Source: Streptomyces rubiginosohelvolus
GTDB lineage: Bacteria; Actinomycetota; Actinomycetes; Streptomycetales; Streptomycetaceae
Direction of reading: 5' to 3'
Length of the DNA stretch: 64,000 bases
NCBI RefSeq assembly: GCF_014649875.1
Contig: NZ_BMTW01000009.1
Span: 186,001-250,000, forward strand
Positions 25,065 through 35,210 of this stretch are shown in pieces. Under the pieces are notes generated by a model. It did not search any database and was not told the DNA's origin. It saw nothing but the letters and a program-made list of their open reading frames with translations. The position numbers and the translations under genes are program-made. Positions within the stretch are counted from its first letter, which is position 1, and every line of letters starts with the position of its first letter.

Positions 25065-26309
25065 TCAGCCCAGGAGAACGGGGAAGGCGGCCATGTCGTT
25101 CTGCGTCATCACGGGAAGTTTGGTGATCTCCTCGTCCGGGACGGCGAGGCGCAGTCCGGGGAAGCGCGCGAACAGGGCGGGCAGCGCGATGCCCGCCTCG
25201 ACGCGCGACAGGGCGGCGCCGGGGCAGATGTGCGGGCCGTGGCCGAAGGTCATGTGGCGGTTGCGGGTGGGCCGGGTGATGTCGAAGGCGTCGGCGTCGG
25301 GGCCGTGCTGCTCGAGGTCGCGGCCGATGGCCCGGTAGGAGATGACGACTCCCTCGCCCTTGCGGATCACTTCGTCGCCGACGGCTATGTCCTCGGTGGC
25401 GAACCGCATCAGCAGGTGGGTGGTGGGGGTGTCCCAGCGCAGCGTCTCCTCGACCACCGCGTCCCAGCCGATCTCCCCGTCGAGCACCTTGCGCAGCTGC
25501 TCGGGGTGGGAGAGGAGGGCGCGTACGGCGTTGAGGACGAGTCCGATGGTGGTCTCGTGCCCGGCGGCGACCATGGCCTTGAGGTTGCCCACCACCTCCT
25601 CCTCGGTGAGCGGTTCGCCGCCCTCCTCGGCGAGGATCAGCGCACTGGTGAGGTCGTCCGTCGGCCGGGCGGTCTTCTCCCGTACGAGGTCGGTGTAGAA
25701 GACGTCCAACTCGGCGAGCAGGGCTAGGCGTTCGTCCTGCGGGGTGAGCATGGAGAAGAACGCCTTGTACTGCCGGGTGAGCATGGCGTGCTGGGACTCG
25801 TCGACGCCCATCAGCATGCCGACGACCTTCATCGGCAGCGGCTGGGCGAACACCGCTTTCAGGTCGACGACCCCGTCCTCGCCGCGTGCGGCGTCGAGGG
25901 CGTCCAGCAGTTCGTCGGTGAACTTCTCGATGTCCGGGCGGATCGCCTCCAGGCGGCGGGGGGTCAGCGCCTGCGAGGTCTTGGTGCGCAGCCGCCGGTG
26001 TTCGGCCCCGTCGACGGTGAACATGGAGCGTCCGGCGTCGATCATGCCGATCAGCGGCCATGCACGTGTCACCACTCCGCTCTGCCACAGGCCCCAGGCG
26101 TCGATGTCCTTCACCAGCCGCGGGTCGACGAGGAGTTGGCGTGCCTCGGCGTGCCGGGTGACCGTCCAGGCCGGGACGCCGAGCAGGTCTATCCGGGCGA
26201 GGACCCCGGCGTCGCGCAGCCGTACGGTCTCGCCGTCCAGGTCCTGGACCATGGGGTCGATGGCGATGACCCCGGCGTTCCGGGCGGCTTCGGCGTGCGG
26301 GCAGTTCAC
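25065..26309 (-). CDS. Cytochrome P450, CYP154-like
   Basis: 414 residues from GTG 26309, which overlaps the stop of the preceding P450 by GTGA. Motifs: I-helix AGHETT, K-helix EETLRWDTP (ExxR intact), heme loop FGHGPHICPG with the thiolate at Cys362. The N-terminal portion (WPLIGMIDAGRSMFTVDGAEHRRLR) is close to the CYP154 pattern. In Streptomyces, CYP157 and CYP154 genes are often adjacent, typically in conservon loci. No conservon genes (histidine-kinase-like, roadblock, DUF742, GTPase) are seen here. Substrate unknown; redox partners are not encoded nearby. Confidence 0.9.
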   Translation of the reverse strand: MNCPHAEAARNAGVIAIDPMVQDLDGETVRLRDAGVLARIDLLGVPAWTVTRHAEARQLLVDPRLVKDIDAWGLWQSGVVTRAWPLIGMIDAGRSMFTVDGAEHRRLRTKTSQALTPRRLEAIRPDIEKFTDELLDALDAARGEDGVVDLKAVFAQPLPMKVVGMLMGVDESQHAMLTRQYKAFFSMLTPQDERLALLAELDVFYTDLVREKTARPTDDLTSALILAEEGGEPLTEEEVVGNLKAMVAAGHETTIGLVLNAVRALLSHPEQLRKVLDGEIGWDAVVEETLRWDTPTTHLLMRFATEDIAVGDEVIRKGEGVVISYRAIGRDLEQHGPDADAFDITRPTRNRHMTFGHGPHICPGAALSRVEAGIALPALFARFPGLRLAVPDEEITKLPVMTQNDMAAFPVLLG

Positions 26310-27607
26310 AACGCGTCTCCTGTCGTGCGTACGGGGGTGAAGCGGACGGGCAGCGCGGTCGTGCCGCGCAGGAAGGCGGACGGCCGGCGGACCAGGTCGC
26401 CGGCGGGGACGGCCAGTTCGAGATCGGGCAGCCGGTCGAGCAGCACTTCGATGCCGGTACGGGCGATGATCTCGGCGATCTCCTGGGCGGGGAAGGGGCA
26501 GCGGTACTCGCCGTGGCTGAACGCCAGATGGGCGCTGTTGCCGCCCTGCCCGGAGCGGACGGCGGAGGCGGTGACCTGCTGCCGGATGTGGGGGTCCGCG
26601 TTGGCGGCGCCGAGGCCGAGCAGCAGCATGTCGCCGCGGGCGATGCTCCGGCCGCCGAGCCGGGTGTCGCGCGCGGCCCAGCGACCGGCCAGGATCTGGG
26701 TGGGGCCGTCCTCCCAGAGCACCTCGTTCATGGCCTCGGCCACACTGTGCCGGCCGCCGGACAGCGCGTCGGCGAACTGGTCCTCGGTGAGCATCAGCCG
26801 GGTGGAGTTGCTGATCCAGTCGGCGGTGGTCAGGTGCCCGGCGGCCGTGATGGCCATGAGGTCGAGCGCGTACTCCTCGTCGGTGAACGGCCCGGGATGG
26901 GCCAGCATCCGCGAGGTCACGTCGTCGCCGGGCCGGACCCGCTTGTCCGCGACGAGCCGCTGCATGTGCTCGCCGAAGCGCAGGTGCGCCTTCTGCGCGT
27001 CGGGCCCGCCGTCGGCGAGGTCCTTGAGCACGCGCGCGATGTCGGCGCCCTCGTCGTCGGGGAAGCCGACGAGCCGGGCGAGCACGAGGACGGGCAGCGG
27101 CTCGGCGTACTCGGCGACGAGGTCGGCGGTTCCCCGGCTGCACACGGCGTCGATGAGCCGGTCGGCCAACTGCTCGCAGTGCTGCCGGATGTGGAAGGGG
27201 TCCGCCCCTTCGAGGGCGGGGACGACCATGTCGACATGGCGGCGGTGCTCGGCCCCGGCGGTGAAGTAGATGGACGGCATCGGGGTCCCGACCATGGGCA
27301 GCAGCGGCCAGTCGGCGGGGATGTTGCCCCACTGGTTCCACAGGGAGACGTCCCGGGGGTACAACTCCCCTTCGCTGGTGACCTGATGGAGTTCCCGGTA
27401 GCCGATCACCAGCCAGGCGGGAAAGCCGCCGGGCAGCTCGACCGGGACGACGGGACCGTGTTCGCGCCGCATGGAGCGGTAGAGCTCCTGGGGTTCGGCG
27501 TCGAAGCCGGGGCCCCCGAGCGCGACGGCGCCGGTACCGGCGCCCACGGGACATCCGCCGCCGGTGCCGGTCGGGGACGCGGGCGTGGCGGACGGGGGGT
27601 TCGTCAT
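26306..27607 (-). CDS. Non-canonical cytochrome P450, CYP157-like (lacks ExxR)
   Basis: 433 residues from ATG 27607, with TGGAG upstream. The heme Cys is present (HGEYRCPFP, Cys370), but the K-helix reads NEVLWED where other P450s have ExxR, so the arginine is Trp. The I-helix reads AAGHLTTAD, so the usual acid before the Thr pair is Leu. Loss of ExxR is the known hallmark of the CYP157 family (EQSLW in S. coelicolor CYP157C1). Only the Cys is then strictly kept. It is followed without a gap by the CYP154-like gene, the classical CYP157-CYP154 partner. Its activity may be altered or non-oxygenase. Confidence 0.88.
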   Translation of the reverse strand: MTNPPSATPASPTGTGGGCPVGAGTGAVALGGPGFDAEPQELYRSMRREHGPVVPVELPGGFPAWLVIGYRELHQVTSEGELYPRDVSLWNQWGNIPADWPLLPMVGTPMPSIYFTAGAEHRRHVDMVVPALEGADPFHIRQHCEQLADRLIDAVCSRGTADLVAEYAEPLPVLVLARLVGFPDDEGADIARVLKDLADGGPDAQKAHLRFGEHMQRLVADKRVRPGDDVTSRMLAHPGPFTDEEYALDLMAITAAGHLTTADWISNSTRLMLTEDQFADALSGGRHSVAEAMNEVLWEDGPTQILAGRWAARDTRLGGRSIARGDMLLLGLGAANADPHIRQQVTASAVRSGQGGNSAHLAFSHGEYRCPFPAQEIAEIIARTGIEVLLDRLPDLELAVPAGDLVRRPSAFLRGTTALPVRFTPVRTTGDAL

Positions 27608-27807
27608 CGTACGGACTCCAGTGGCGGCGGCTTCGCGCGTTGCGACCATACGATCAACGCGGCACCACTATAAGGAGGTTACGTGAACGTTTGGGCCCTG
27701 TTCGCGCTCATTTTCGCCCGAACCCCGAACGATGCGGGCCCGCCCTCCGCGGAGCCGGACCCCGCCCCGGCCTCGCACCGCAGTACCGCCGCTCTACGAT
27801 CGGGAGC

Positions 27808-28525
<718 letters not shown>

Positions 28526-28533
<8 letters not shown>

Positions 28534-30580
28534 GAGACGCGGGCACGGCGGCGCCCGGGAGCAGGAGCCGCGCCGGGCGGATCGGGCGCGGCTGCCGCTG
28601 CGGCGGAGCCTGCTGGGGCGGCTGCTCGCCGTCTCGGCGCTGGTGGCCGCGTGTTCGGTGGCGGCCACCGCCTGGATCGCCGTACAGACCACCTCGGGCG
28701 CGATCAAGCAGGAGCAGGGGCAGAACCTCACCGCGGACGCCCGTATCTACGACACCCTGCTGGAGTACGCCGCCCGCAACCCGACCTGGGACGGGGTCGG
28801 GGCGACGGTCCGCAAGCTGGCGCGGGAGTCGGGCCGCCGGGTCGCCCTGACCACGCAGGGCCGGCAGCCGCTCGCGGACTCCGCCACCGAGCCGACCGCC
28901 CCGGCGCTCCCGCCGCAGGCGTCGGCGGTGGTCGACCCGTTGTCCGTGGACACCGTTCTGGCGGTGCGCGGCGCCGACGGGCAGGGGACGGGCGCCGACC
29001 GGATCGACCCCCGGGCGGTGGGTCCTTTCCGGCTCTCGGCGGCCGACAGCCGGGCGTTGCGGCGGACGGCCGACGACAAGGTGGCGTGCCTGAACCGGGC
29101 GGGGATCGCCTCGGACGTGGTGGTCGGCGCGAGCGGCCGCCCCCGGGTGCAGATCGTCGGCAACGACCCCGAACGCGCGCTCGGCACCCGCTGCGATCTC
29201 GCCGCCCTGGACACGCCCACCCGTTCGGAACGCAAGGCGCTCGACGCGCTCAGCGAACTGGCCGACGCCTGCCTGAAGCGCCAGGGCCGCGAGGGCGTAC
29301 GGCTGAACAACGATCTGTCCTGGGGCGATCCGGCCCCGGTGGCCGTGCCGGGCGAACCCGGGGCGGTCGTACCGCGGCCGGTGCCCGCGCCGCGCGACGC
29401 CCCGGCGGAGCAGGCCGCGCCGTCGGTCGAGATGCCGGAGCTGACCGGGGAGAACGACCGGGCCATCGCGTCCTGTGTGGGCACGGCCCGCAGCGAGCAG
29501 CTCAGTTCGTACGTGGCCTCCCCCGCCCTCCTCTTCATCGGCGACGAGGGCGGCGCGACGCTGCCCGGCTTCGACCTCTCGCCGGCGAACACCGCGAGGA
29601 TCGCCGGGGCGGCGGCGCTCGTGCTGGCCCTCACGGTGGGCGCTTCGGTGTTCGCGGGAGCCCGGCTGGTACGCCCGCTGCACGCGCTGACCGGCGCCGC
29701 ACAGCGGATGCGGGACGGGGAGCAGCCGGCGTCGGTGCCCGTGTCGGGGGACGACGAGGTCGGGCGGCTGGCCGCGGCGTTCAACGACATGTCGGCCCAT
29801 CGGGCGCGGTTGGAGGAGCAGCGCAAGGCGATGGTGAGCGATGTCGCCCATGAGCTGCGCACCCCGCTGAGCAACATCCGGGGCTGGCTGGAGGCCGCCC
29901 AGGACGGACTGGCCGACCCCGACCCGGCGTTCGTCTCCTCGCTGCTGGAGGAGGCCGTGCTGCTCCAGCACATCATCGACGACCTCCAGGACCTGGCGGC
30001 GGCCGACGCGGGGGCGCTGCGCCTGCATCCGGAGCCCGTCGAGGTCCGGGAGCTGCTGGGCCAGGTCGCCGCCGCGCACCAGGCGCGGGCGGAGAACGCG
30101 GGCGTCACGCTCGCCGTCACGGCACCCGCCCCGGGCCCGGCGCTGAGCGCGGACCCGGTCCGGCTGCGGCAGGCGGTGGGCAACCTGGTGTCCAACGCCG
30201 TACGGCACACGCCGGAGGGCGGGCGGGTGACGCTGCGTGCGTACGTCGCGGGGCGGGACGCCTCCGGGCCGTACGCCCCCGGGCCGAACGCCTCCGAGGA
30301 TGGCTGCGGGACGGTCGTGATCGGCGGCGGGACGGTGGTGATCGAGGTGGCCGACACCGGATCCGGTATCCCCGCGGACGACCTCCCCCATGTCTTCGAC
30401 CGCTTCTGGCGCGCCGAGAAGTCCCGCAGCCGCCGCACGGGCGGCAGCGGCCTGGGCCTGGCCATCGTCCGCAAACTGGTCGAGGCGCACGGCGGCACCG
30501 CGGAGGCGACGAGCACCGAGGGCGAGGGGTCGACGTTCGCCCTCCGCCTGCCCGGAGCTGAGCCGCCGTCCGCGCCCTGA
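28526..30580 (+). CDS. Sensor histidine kinase
   Basis: 684 residues from GTG 28526, inside the end of the regulator gene. Topology: first membrane helix at about 30-55, a large extracytoplasmic sensor region of about 300 residues, second helix near 355-378, HAMP linker (RLVRPLHALTGAAQRM), then the HisKA dimerisation helix with phospho-acceptor His442 (VAHELRTPLSNIRGW) and a HATPase domain with N-box, DTGSGIP and GGSGLGLAIV. The sensor domain has four Cys, perhaps two disulfides. It should phosphorylate the regulator encoded before it. The signal is unknown; the sortase genes nearby suggest an envelope cue. Confidence 0.95.
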
Positions 30581-30706
30581 TGGGATGACCACAGCGTTCT
30601 GACAGCTTCTTCATATCTCCACGCCAGCCTGGCGGCATGCCCCGTCCCCGGTGCGAACCGGCATCCGGGACCGTCACGGGGCCGAGTATGGAATGGAGCC
30701 ATCCGT

Positions 30707-31153
30707 ATGACCGCTTTCCCCTCGCGCACCACCCTGCGCGCCGCCGTCCTCGCCGCTGTCGCGGCCGGCGCGGTGCTGGTCCCGTCCGCCGCCGCCTTCG
30801 CCGACGCCTCCCCGAAGCCGTCGGCGCCCGTCGAGGCCACACCGGCCCCGGAACGGAGCGAGGCCGCCGCGGAGGCCCCGTCGGAGGCCCCGCAGGACGC
30901 CGCCCCGGCAGTGACCCCGCGCGGCGGTGTGGCGGCGGGCGACCGCCCGGCACCGGCGCCGAAGCAGGCCGCGCCCGCGGAGGCGGCCCCGTCGGTCACC
31001 CCGCGCGGTGGTGTCGCCGCCGGTGAACGCCAGGCCGGCAACGGCGACAACAGCACCACGCTGCTCGCCGGTTCGGCGGCCGGGACCGCGCTGCTCGCGG
31101 GCGCGGGCACGATCGTGCTGCGCCGCCGCTCGGCGGCCGGCCACAACGGCTGA
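30707..31153 (+). CDS. Ala/Pro-rich secreted surface protein with a repeated segment
   Basis: 148 residues: signal peptide (cleavage near AFADAS), an unstructured Ala/Pro/Glu-rich stretch, and two copies of APxVTPRGGVAAG(D/E)R at about 67-80 and 94-108. A C-terminal hydrophobic helix (LLAGSAAGTALLAGAGTIVL) ends in an RRR tail. The layout is that of a cell-surface or sortase-processed protein, but no LPxTG-like motif precedes the helix (GNGDNSTTLL is there instead). The class F sortase gene follows 85 bp downstream, so the two may work together or the helix may be a plain anchor. Confidence 0.75.
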   Translation: MTAFPSRTTLRAAVLAAVAAGAVLVPSAAAFADASPKPSAPVEATPAPERSEAAAEAPSEAPQDAAPAVTPRGGVAAGDRPAPAPKQAAPAEAAPSVTPRGGVAAGERQAGNGDNSTTLLAGSAAGTALLAGAGTIVLRRRSAAGHNG

Positions 31154-31166
31154 CCCGACCGCTGAC

Positions 31167-31199
31167 TGTGGCGCCGCCCCGCACCGGGGCGGCGCCACA
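31167..31199. terminator. Perfect 15-bp hairpin
   Basis: TGTGGCGCCGCCCCG (31167-31181) and its exact reverse complement (31185-31199) flank a 3-base CAC loop. It stands between the surface protein gene and the sortase gene, so it would separate their expression or attenuate read-through. Confidence 0.75.
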
Positions 31200-31237
31200 C
31201 CCACACCCCCCGTCCCACCCTGACTCCGGAGTCTGCT

Positions 31238-31873
31238 GTGCTGTCGCCCCGTACGCCCCACCTCTTCCGGCGGACCGCCGCCCTGCTGACCGCCGTCGCG
31301 GCCTGCGTCGCCCTGGCCGGATGCTCGTCCGCCGAGCCCTCCGCGGCCACGGCCGCCGCCCCCTCCGCGTCGGCGCGGGACGAGGCGGGCTCCGGATCGA
31401 CCGCCCCGCCCCGGGCCGACGAGACGGAACGGTCGGCTCCCACGGAGGTCTCCATCCCCTCGATCGGCGTACGAAGCACCCTCATGGAGCTGGGCCTCAA
31501 CGCGGACGGCACGGTCGAGGTCCCGCCGGCGGAGAAGGGTATGACGGCGGGCTGGTACCGCGGCGGGTCCGTACCCGGCGCACCGGGCCCGGCGGTACTG
31601 ATCGGCCACAACGACACCCGCTTCGGCCGGGCCGTCTTCCACGACCTCAAGAACATCCGCGAGGGCGCCGAGGTGCTGGTCCGCGACGGCGTGGGGAAGA
31701 CCCTGCGCTTCACGGTCACGGGAAAGGAAGCGGTCAGCAAGAAGGCGTTCCCCACCGAGAAGGTCTACGGCCCGACGAAGGGCAGCACGCTGCGGCTCAT
31801 CACCTGCGACGGGGAGTTCGACGCGGAGGGCCACCCGGTGGACAACCTGATCGTGTACGGCGCCCTCGCCTGA
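31238..31873 (+). CDS. Class F sortase with a lipoprotein signal
   Basis: 211 residues from GTG 31238. The N-terminus looks like a lipoprotein signal (TAVAACVALAGCSS, lipobox LAGC) rather than the plain transmembrane anchor most sortases use. The catalytic domain has His124 in LIGHND, Cys190 in LITCDG and a C-terminal beta strand. The order and short length fit the class F (actinobacterial) group. It would cleave a C-terminal sorting signal and join the protein to the wall. The neighbouring 148-residue surface protein is the obvious candidate substrate, but it lacks a recognisable LPxTG motif. Confidence 0.88.
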   Translation: MLSPRTPHLFRRTAALLTAVAACVALAGCSSAEPSAATAAAPSASARDEAGSGSTAPPRADETERSAPTEVSIPSIGVRSTLMELGLNADGTVEVPPAEKGMTAGWYRGGSVPGAPGPAVLIGHNDTRFGRAVFHDLKNIREGAEVLVRDGVGKTLRFTVTGKEAVSKKAFPTEKVYGPTKGSTLRLITCDGEFDAEGHPVDNLIVYGALA

Positions 31874-32024
31874 GCGGCGCCGAACACGAGCCGGCGTGTC
31901 CGGCCGCGATCCGGATGGCAGCCGATCGGACAGACTCGTGCCACCCGATGTCTACCCGTGGGTAACTGCCGCTGCTTGGATGGGGGACGCCCGGTACGCC
32001 CCCCACTCGACCACAGGAGACCTC

Positions 32025-33005
32025 GTGCCGAACACCGCGTTCCGCCGCCTGACCGGCGTCGCCCTGTCCGCCGCGCTCGCCACCGCCACCCTCGCCGCGA
32101 ACGCTCCCCAGGCAGCGGCTGCCGAGACCCCGTCGCTGCGGGTGCTCTCGTACAACGCGTTCCTCTTCAGCAAGACGCTGTACCCCAACTGGGGCCAGGA
32201 CCACCGGGCGGCCGAGATCCCGAAGACGTCGTTCTTCCAGGGCAACGACGTCGTGGTGATCCAGGAGGCCTTCGACAACGGCGCCTCCGACGCGCTGCTG
32301 CACAACGCCGCCGCCCAGTACCCGCACCAGACCCCGGTGGTCGGCCGGAGCAAGAGCGGCTGGGACGCCACGGGCGGCTCCTACTCGGCGACGACGCCGG
32401 AGGACGGCGGCGTCACCATCCTCAGCAAGTGGCCGATCGTGCGCAAGGAGCAGTTCGTCTTCAAGGACGCGTGCGGTGGCGACTGGTTCTCGAACAAGGG
32501 CTTCGCCTACGCGGTGCTGAACGTGAACGGCGCCCGGGTCCACGTCGTCGGCACCCACGCCCAGTCGACCGACCCCGGCTGCTCGGCGGGCGAGGCGGCG
32601 CAGATGCGCAGCCGGCAGTTCAAGCAGATGGACGCGTTCCTCGACGCGAAGAACATCCCGGCCTCCGAACAGGTCGTCGTGGTGGGCGACTTCAACGTCG
32701 ACGGGCACTCGGCGGAGTACGCGTCGTTCCTCTCCGACGCCGGCCTGACCACCCCGGACTCCCGGACGGGCCACACGTACTCCTTCGACACCCGCGACAA
32801 CTCCATCGCCTCCGAGCGCTACCCCGACGACCCGCGCGAGGACCTGGACCACGTCCTGCACCGTACGGGCCACGCGAAGCCGTCGGGCTGGAAGAACGAT
32901 GTGATCAAGGAGCAGAGCGCCCCGTGGACAGTGTCCAGCTGGGGCAAGAAGTACACGTACACGAACCTCTCCGACCACTACCCGGTGATCGGTTCGGGCC
33001 AGTGA
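32025..33005 (+). CDS. Secreted sphingomyelinase C-like phosphodiesterase
   Basis: 326 residues from GTG 32025, with AGGAGA upstream. A Sec signal peptide (cleavage after APQAAAA) precedes an endonuclease/exonuclease/phosphatase-fold domain: metal ligands in LSYNAF and VVIQEAFD, catalytic VVGDFNVDG, the C-terminal SDHYPVIG with the general-base His, and VVGTHAQS. The length and motif spacing match bacterial sphingomyelinase C, which hydrolyses sphingomyelin to ceramide and phosphocholine. The phosphocholine product could in principle feed the choline operon of this window, but the loci are 19 kb apart, so that link is speculative. Confidence 0.88.
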   Translation: MPNTAFRRLTGVALSAALATATLAANAPQAAAAETPSLRVLSYNAFLFSKTLYPNWGQDHRAAEIPKTSFFQGNDVVVIQEAFDNGASDALLHNAAAQYPHQTPVVGRSKSGWDATGGSYSATTPEDGGVTILSKWPIVRKEQFVFKDACGGDWFSNKGFAYAVLNVNGARVHVVGTHAQSTDPGCSAGEAAQMRSRQFKQMDAFLDAKNIPASEQVVVVGDFNVDGHSAEYASFLSDAGLTTPDSRTGHTYSFDTRDNSIASERYPDDPREDLDHVLHRTGHAKPSGWKNDVIKEQSAPWTVSSWGKKYTYTNLSDHYPVIGSGQ

Positions 33006-33017
33006 CCGTCCTCTGAC

Positions 33018-33055
33018 GTGGTGGTCCCCCCGGCACCTCGCCGGGGAACCACCAC
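33018..33055. terminator. Terminator hairpin after the sphingomyelinase gene
   Basis: GTGGTGGT (33018-33025) pairs with ACCACCAC (33048-33055), and CCCCGGC pairs with GCCGGGG (33040-33046) around a 5-base loop, with a small internal mismatch. It begins 13 bases after the stop codon. Confidence 0.75.
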
Positions 33056-33114
33056 CTGGGCGGGCACGGGAGACTGGTGTGCGACGAAGACGGCACACCG
33101 GAGGAGAAGTACCC

Positions 33115-33924
33115 GTGAGCGACCCCCGACAGCCCTTCACCCTCATCCCGGGCTCCCCCGACTCCCCGGTCCTCCTCCACGTACCGCACGGGTCCCGCCG
33201 CATCCCCCACCACGTACGCGAGGGGATCACGTTGGACGACGCCCCGCTGGAGCGCGAGCTCGATCACATCACCGACGCCCACACCGCCGAACTGGCCGCG
33301 GCTGCGGCGCACATCGCCCCGGCCACCCCGTGGCGCTTCGTCAACAACCTGTCCCGGCTCGTCGTCGACCCCGAGCGCTTCCCGGACGAGCGGGAGGAGA
33401 TGCTCGTCGTCGGCATGGGCGCCGTCTACACCCGCACCACCCACCGCGAACCGCTCCGCCCGCCGGGAAGCGACCCCACTTCCCTGCTGGAGGCGTACTT
33501 CCACCCCTACGCCGCCGCCATGACCGAGGCGGTCGAGGCACGCATCGCCGCCGCCGGCCGCGCGGTGATCATCGACGTCCACTCGTACCCGACCGAGCCA
33601 CTCCCCTACGAGCTCCACGGCACCGGCCCCCGCCCGCCCGTCTGCCTGGGCACCGACCCGTTCCACACCCCGCCGGAGCTTCTCGCGGCGGCGGAGGCGG
33701 CGTTCGGCGGACGCGTCGGCCATGACGGCATCGGGCACGACACGCCGTTCGCCGGTACGTACGTCCCTCTCCGGCACTACGGAACGGACCGCCGGGTCAC
33801 CGCGCTGATGATCGAGATCCGCCGCGACACGTACATGAGCGAGCCGGGCGGCCCGGCGGGACCCGGCCTCGACCCGCTTGCCGAGGCGCTGGCGGAGCTG
33901 GTGGGGAGCGTCACTGCCCGGTGA
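33115..33924 (+). CDS. N-formylglutamate amidohydrolase family protein
   Basis: 269 residues from GTG 33115, with GGAGGAG upstream. The early LLHVPHGSRRIPHHV and the later VIIDVHSYPTEPLPYE carry the His/Asp metal ligands of the N-formylglutamate amidohydrolase (HutG-like) fold; LMIEIRRDTYM is the conserved C-terminal strand. The founding enzyme hydrolyses N-formylglutamate in histidine degradation. No hut genes are nearby, so the substrate here may be another N-acyl amino acid. It is monocistronic, with the convergent VWA gene 41 bp further on. Confidence 0.85.
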   Translation: MSDPRQPFTLIPGSPDSPVLLHVPHGSRRIPHHVREGITLDDAPLERELDHITDAHTAELAAAAAHIAPATPWRFVNNLSRLVVDPERFPDEREEMLVVGMGAVYTRTTHREPLRPPGSDPTSLLEAYFHPYAAAMTEAVEARIAAAGRAVIIDVHSYPTEPLPYELHGTGPRPPVCLGTDPFHTPPELLAAAEAAFGGRVGHDGIGHDTPFAGTYVPLRHYGTDRRVTALMIEIRRDTYMSEPGGPAGPGLDPLAEALAELVGSVTAR

Positions 33925-33965
33925 CCGGCCCCCCTGCGGCGGGTCCGATTCGGCCACGAAGGCGC

Positions 33966-35210
33966 TCAGCCGATCTCCACCACTCGCGCCCACGCCGGCG
34001 GCCGCCGAGGGACGTAGTCGGGGTTGTCCTCGTTCCAGGAGCCGCGCCGGTGGTCCCTCGGGAACAAGCCGATGACCGTCCGGCACGCCGGCTGCACGCT
34101 CGGCCACGGTGTCTGCCCGTCCGTCAGGATGACGACGGCGTCGGGGCGGGGATGGGACCGCAGCGCCTTGGCGAAGCCCGTACGCAGATCCGTGCCGCCA
34201 CCGCCCACCAGCGGGATGCCCTCGGCCTGGCACAGCGGGTGGACCACCCGGGTCGCCGCGTCGCACGCGAGGACGGTGACCAGGTCGCGTCGGCCGCCCA
34301 CCGCGCGGGAGATGGCAGCGACTTCGAGGAGGGCGCTGCCGAGTTCGGCGTCGCTGACCGAGCCGGAGGTGTCGATGACGACGGAGACCCGGGGCGGTCT
34401 GCGGCGGAGGCTCGGCAGGACGACGCCGGGGAGTCCGGTGGAGCGGCGCGAGGGCCGCCCGTAGGTGTAGTCCTCCCCCGCGCCGGGGCCCGATGCGGCC
34501 GAGCGGACGGCGGCGCCCAGCAACTCCCGCCAGGGCTGCGGAGGATGGAACGCCTCCTCCGCCCACCGCTTCCACCCCTTCGAGGCGTTTCCCGGGCGGC
34601 CGGTGATGCCCTGCGCCACCCGGAAGCGGACGGCGTCCTGTTCGTGGGCGCTGAGCCCGTGCGCGCCGTCCGGCCCCAGCTCCCATTCCCTCTCCAGTCC
34701 GTCGGCGCCGCTGCCGCAGTCCAGCCAGGCGAGGTTCTGGGTGCGCGGGCCGAGGCGGAACTGGTACAGGTAGTCCTCCATGAGCTCCCCGGACTGGAGG
34801 TGCAGCGTCGACGGGTAGACGGCGCCCTTGGGCCGGGCCAGGCCGTCGCCGTACACGTCGTCGTTGATCTCGCAGTCGGCGGCGATGTTCATCCGCAGCC
34901 GGTCCCCCGGGCCGGTCAGCCCGCGCTGCCGGGCGACCCGGTCGCTGCGGCCGTGGTGGTCGCGCAGCAGGTGCGACACCTCGTGGACCCAGACCCCGGC
35001 CAGCTCCTCCACCGGGGTGCGGGCGACGAAGCCCGGCGAGACGTAGCACCGCCAGTACCGGTCGACGGCCATGGTCGGAACCTCGCGCGATTCCACGGTG
35101 TGCAGGGCGAACAGGGCCGTGGCCAGATAGGGGCGGGCCCGGGCGGCCTGGAGGCGGGCGGCGAAGAGTTTGTCCAGGTCGAGCGCGCCCGGCGCGTCCG
35201 AAGTCGTCAT
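33966..35210 (-). CDS. VWA-like metallopeptidase-domain protein (DUF2201 type)
   Basis: 414 residues. The N-terminal part has a zinc-peptidase-like HEVSH in VWVHEVSHLLRDHHG and an ADCEIND segment with further possible ligands. The C-terminal part is a VWA-like domain with MIDAS DTSGS (VSVVIDTSGSVSD) and AVVILTDGQTPW. This combination is the DUF2201 family. It is the usual partner of a MoxR ATPase, encoded directly upstream with a 4 bp overlap. Substrate and process unknown. The pair is independent of the conflict operon at 13-25 kb. Confidence 0.85.
   Translation of the reverse strand: MTTSDAPGALDLDKLFAARLQAARARPYLATALFALHTVESREVPTMAVDRYWRCYVSPGFVARTPVEELAGVWVHEVSHLLRDHHGRSDRVARQRGLTGPGDRLRMNIAADCEINDDVYGDGLARPKGAVYPSTLHLQSGELMEDYLYQFRLGPRTQNLAWLDCGSGADGLEREWELGPDGAHGLSAHEQDAVRFRVAQGITGRPGNASKGWKRWAEEAFHPPQPWRELLGAAVRSAASGPGAGEDYTYGRPSRRSTGLPGVVLPSLRRRPPRVSVVIDTSGSVSDAELGSALLEVAAISRAVGGRRDLVTVLACDAATRVVHPLCQAEGIPLVGGGGTDLRTGFAKALRSHPRPDAVVILTDGQTPWPSVQPACRTVIGLFPRDHRRGSWNEDNPDYVPRRPPAWARVVEIG

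Noticed and set aside
28747..31755. 1002-codon minus-strand frame
   Set aside because: It crosses a sensor kinase, a surface protein and a sortase gene that all have clear motifs on the other strand; its own sequence is Ser/Ala/Pro-rich noise.
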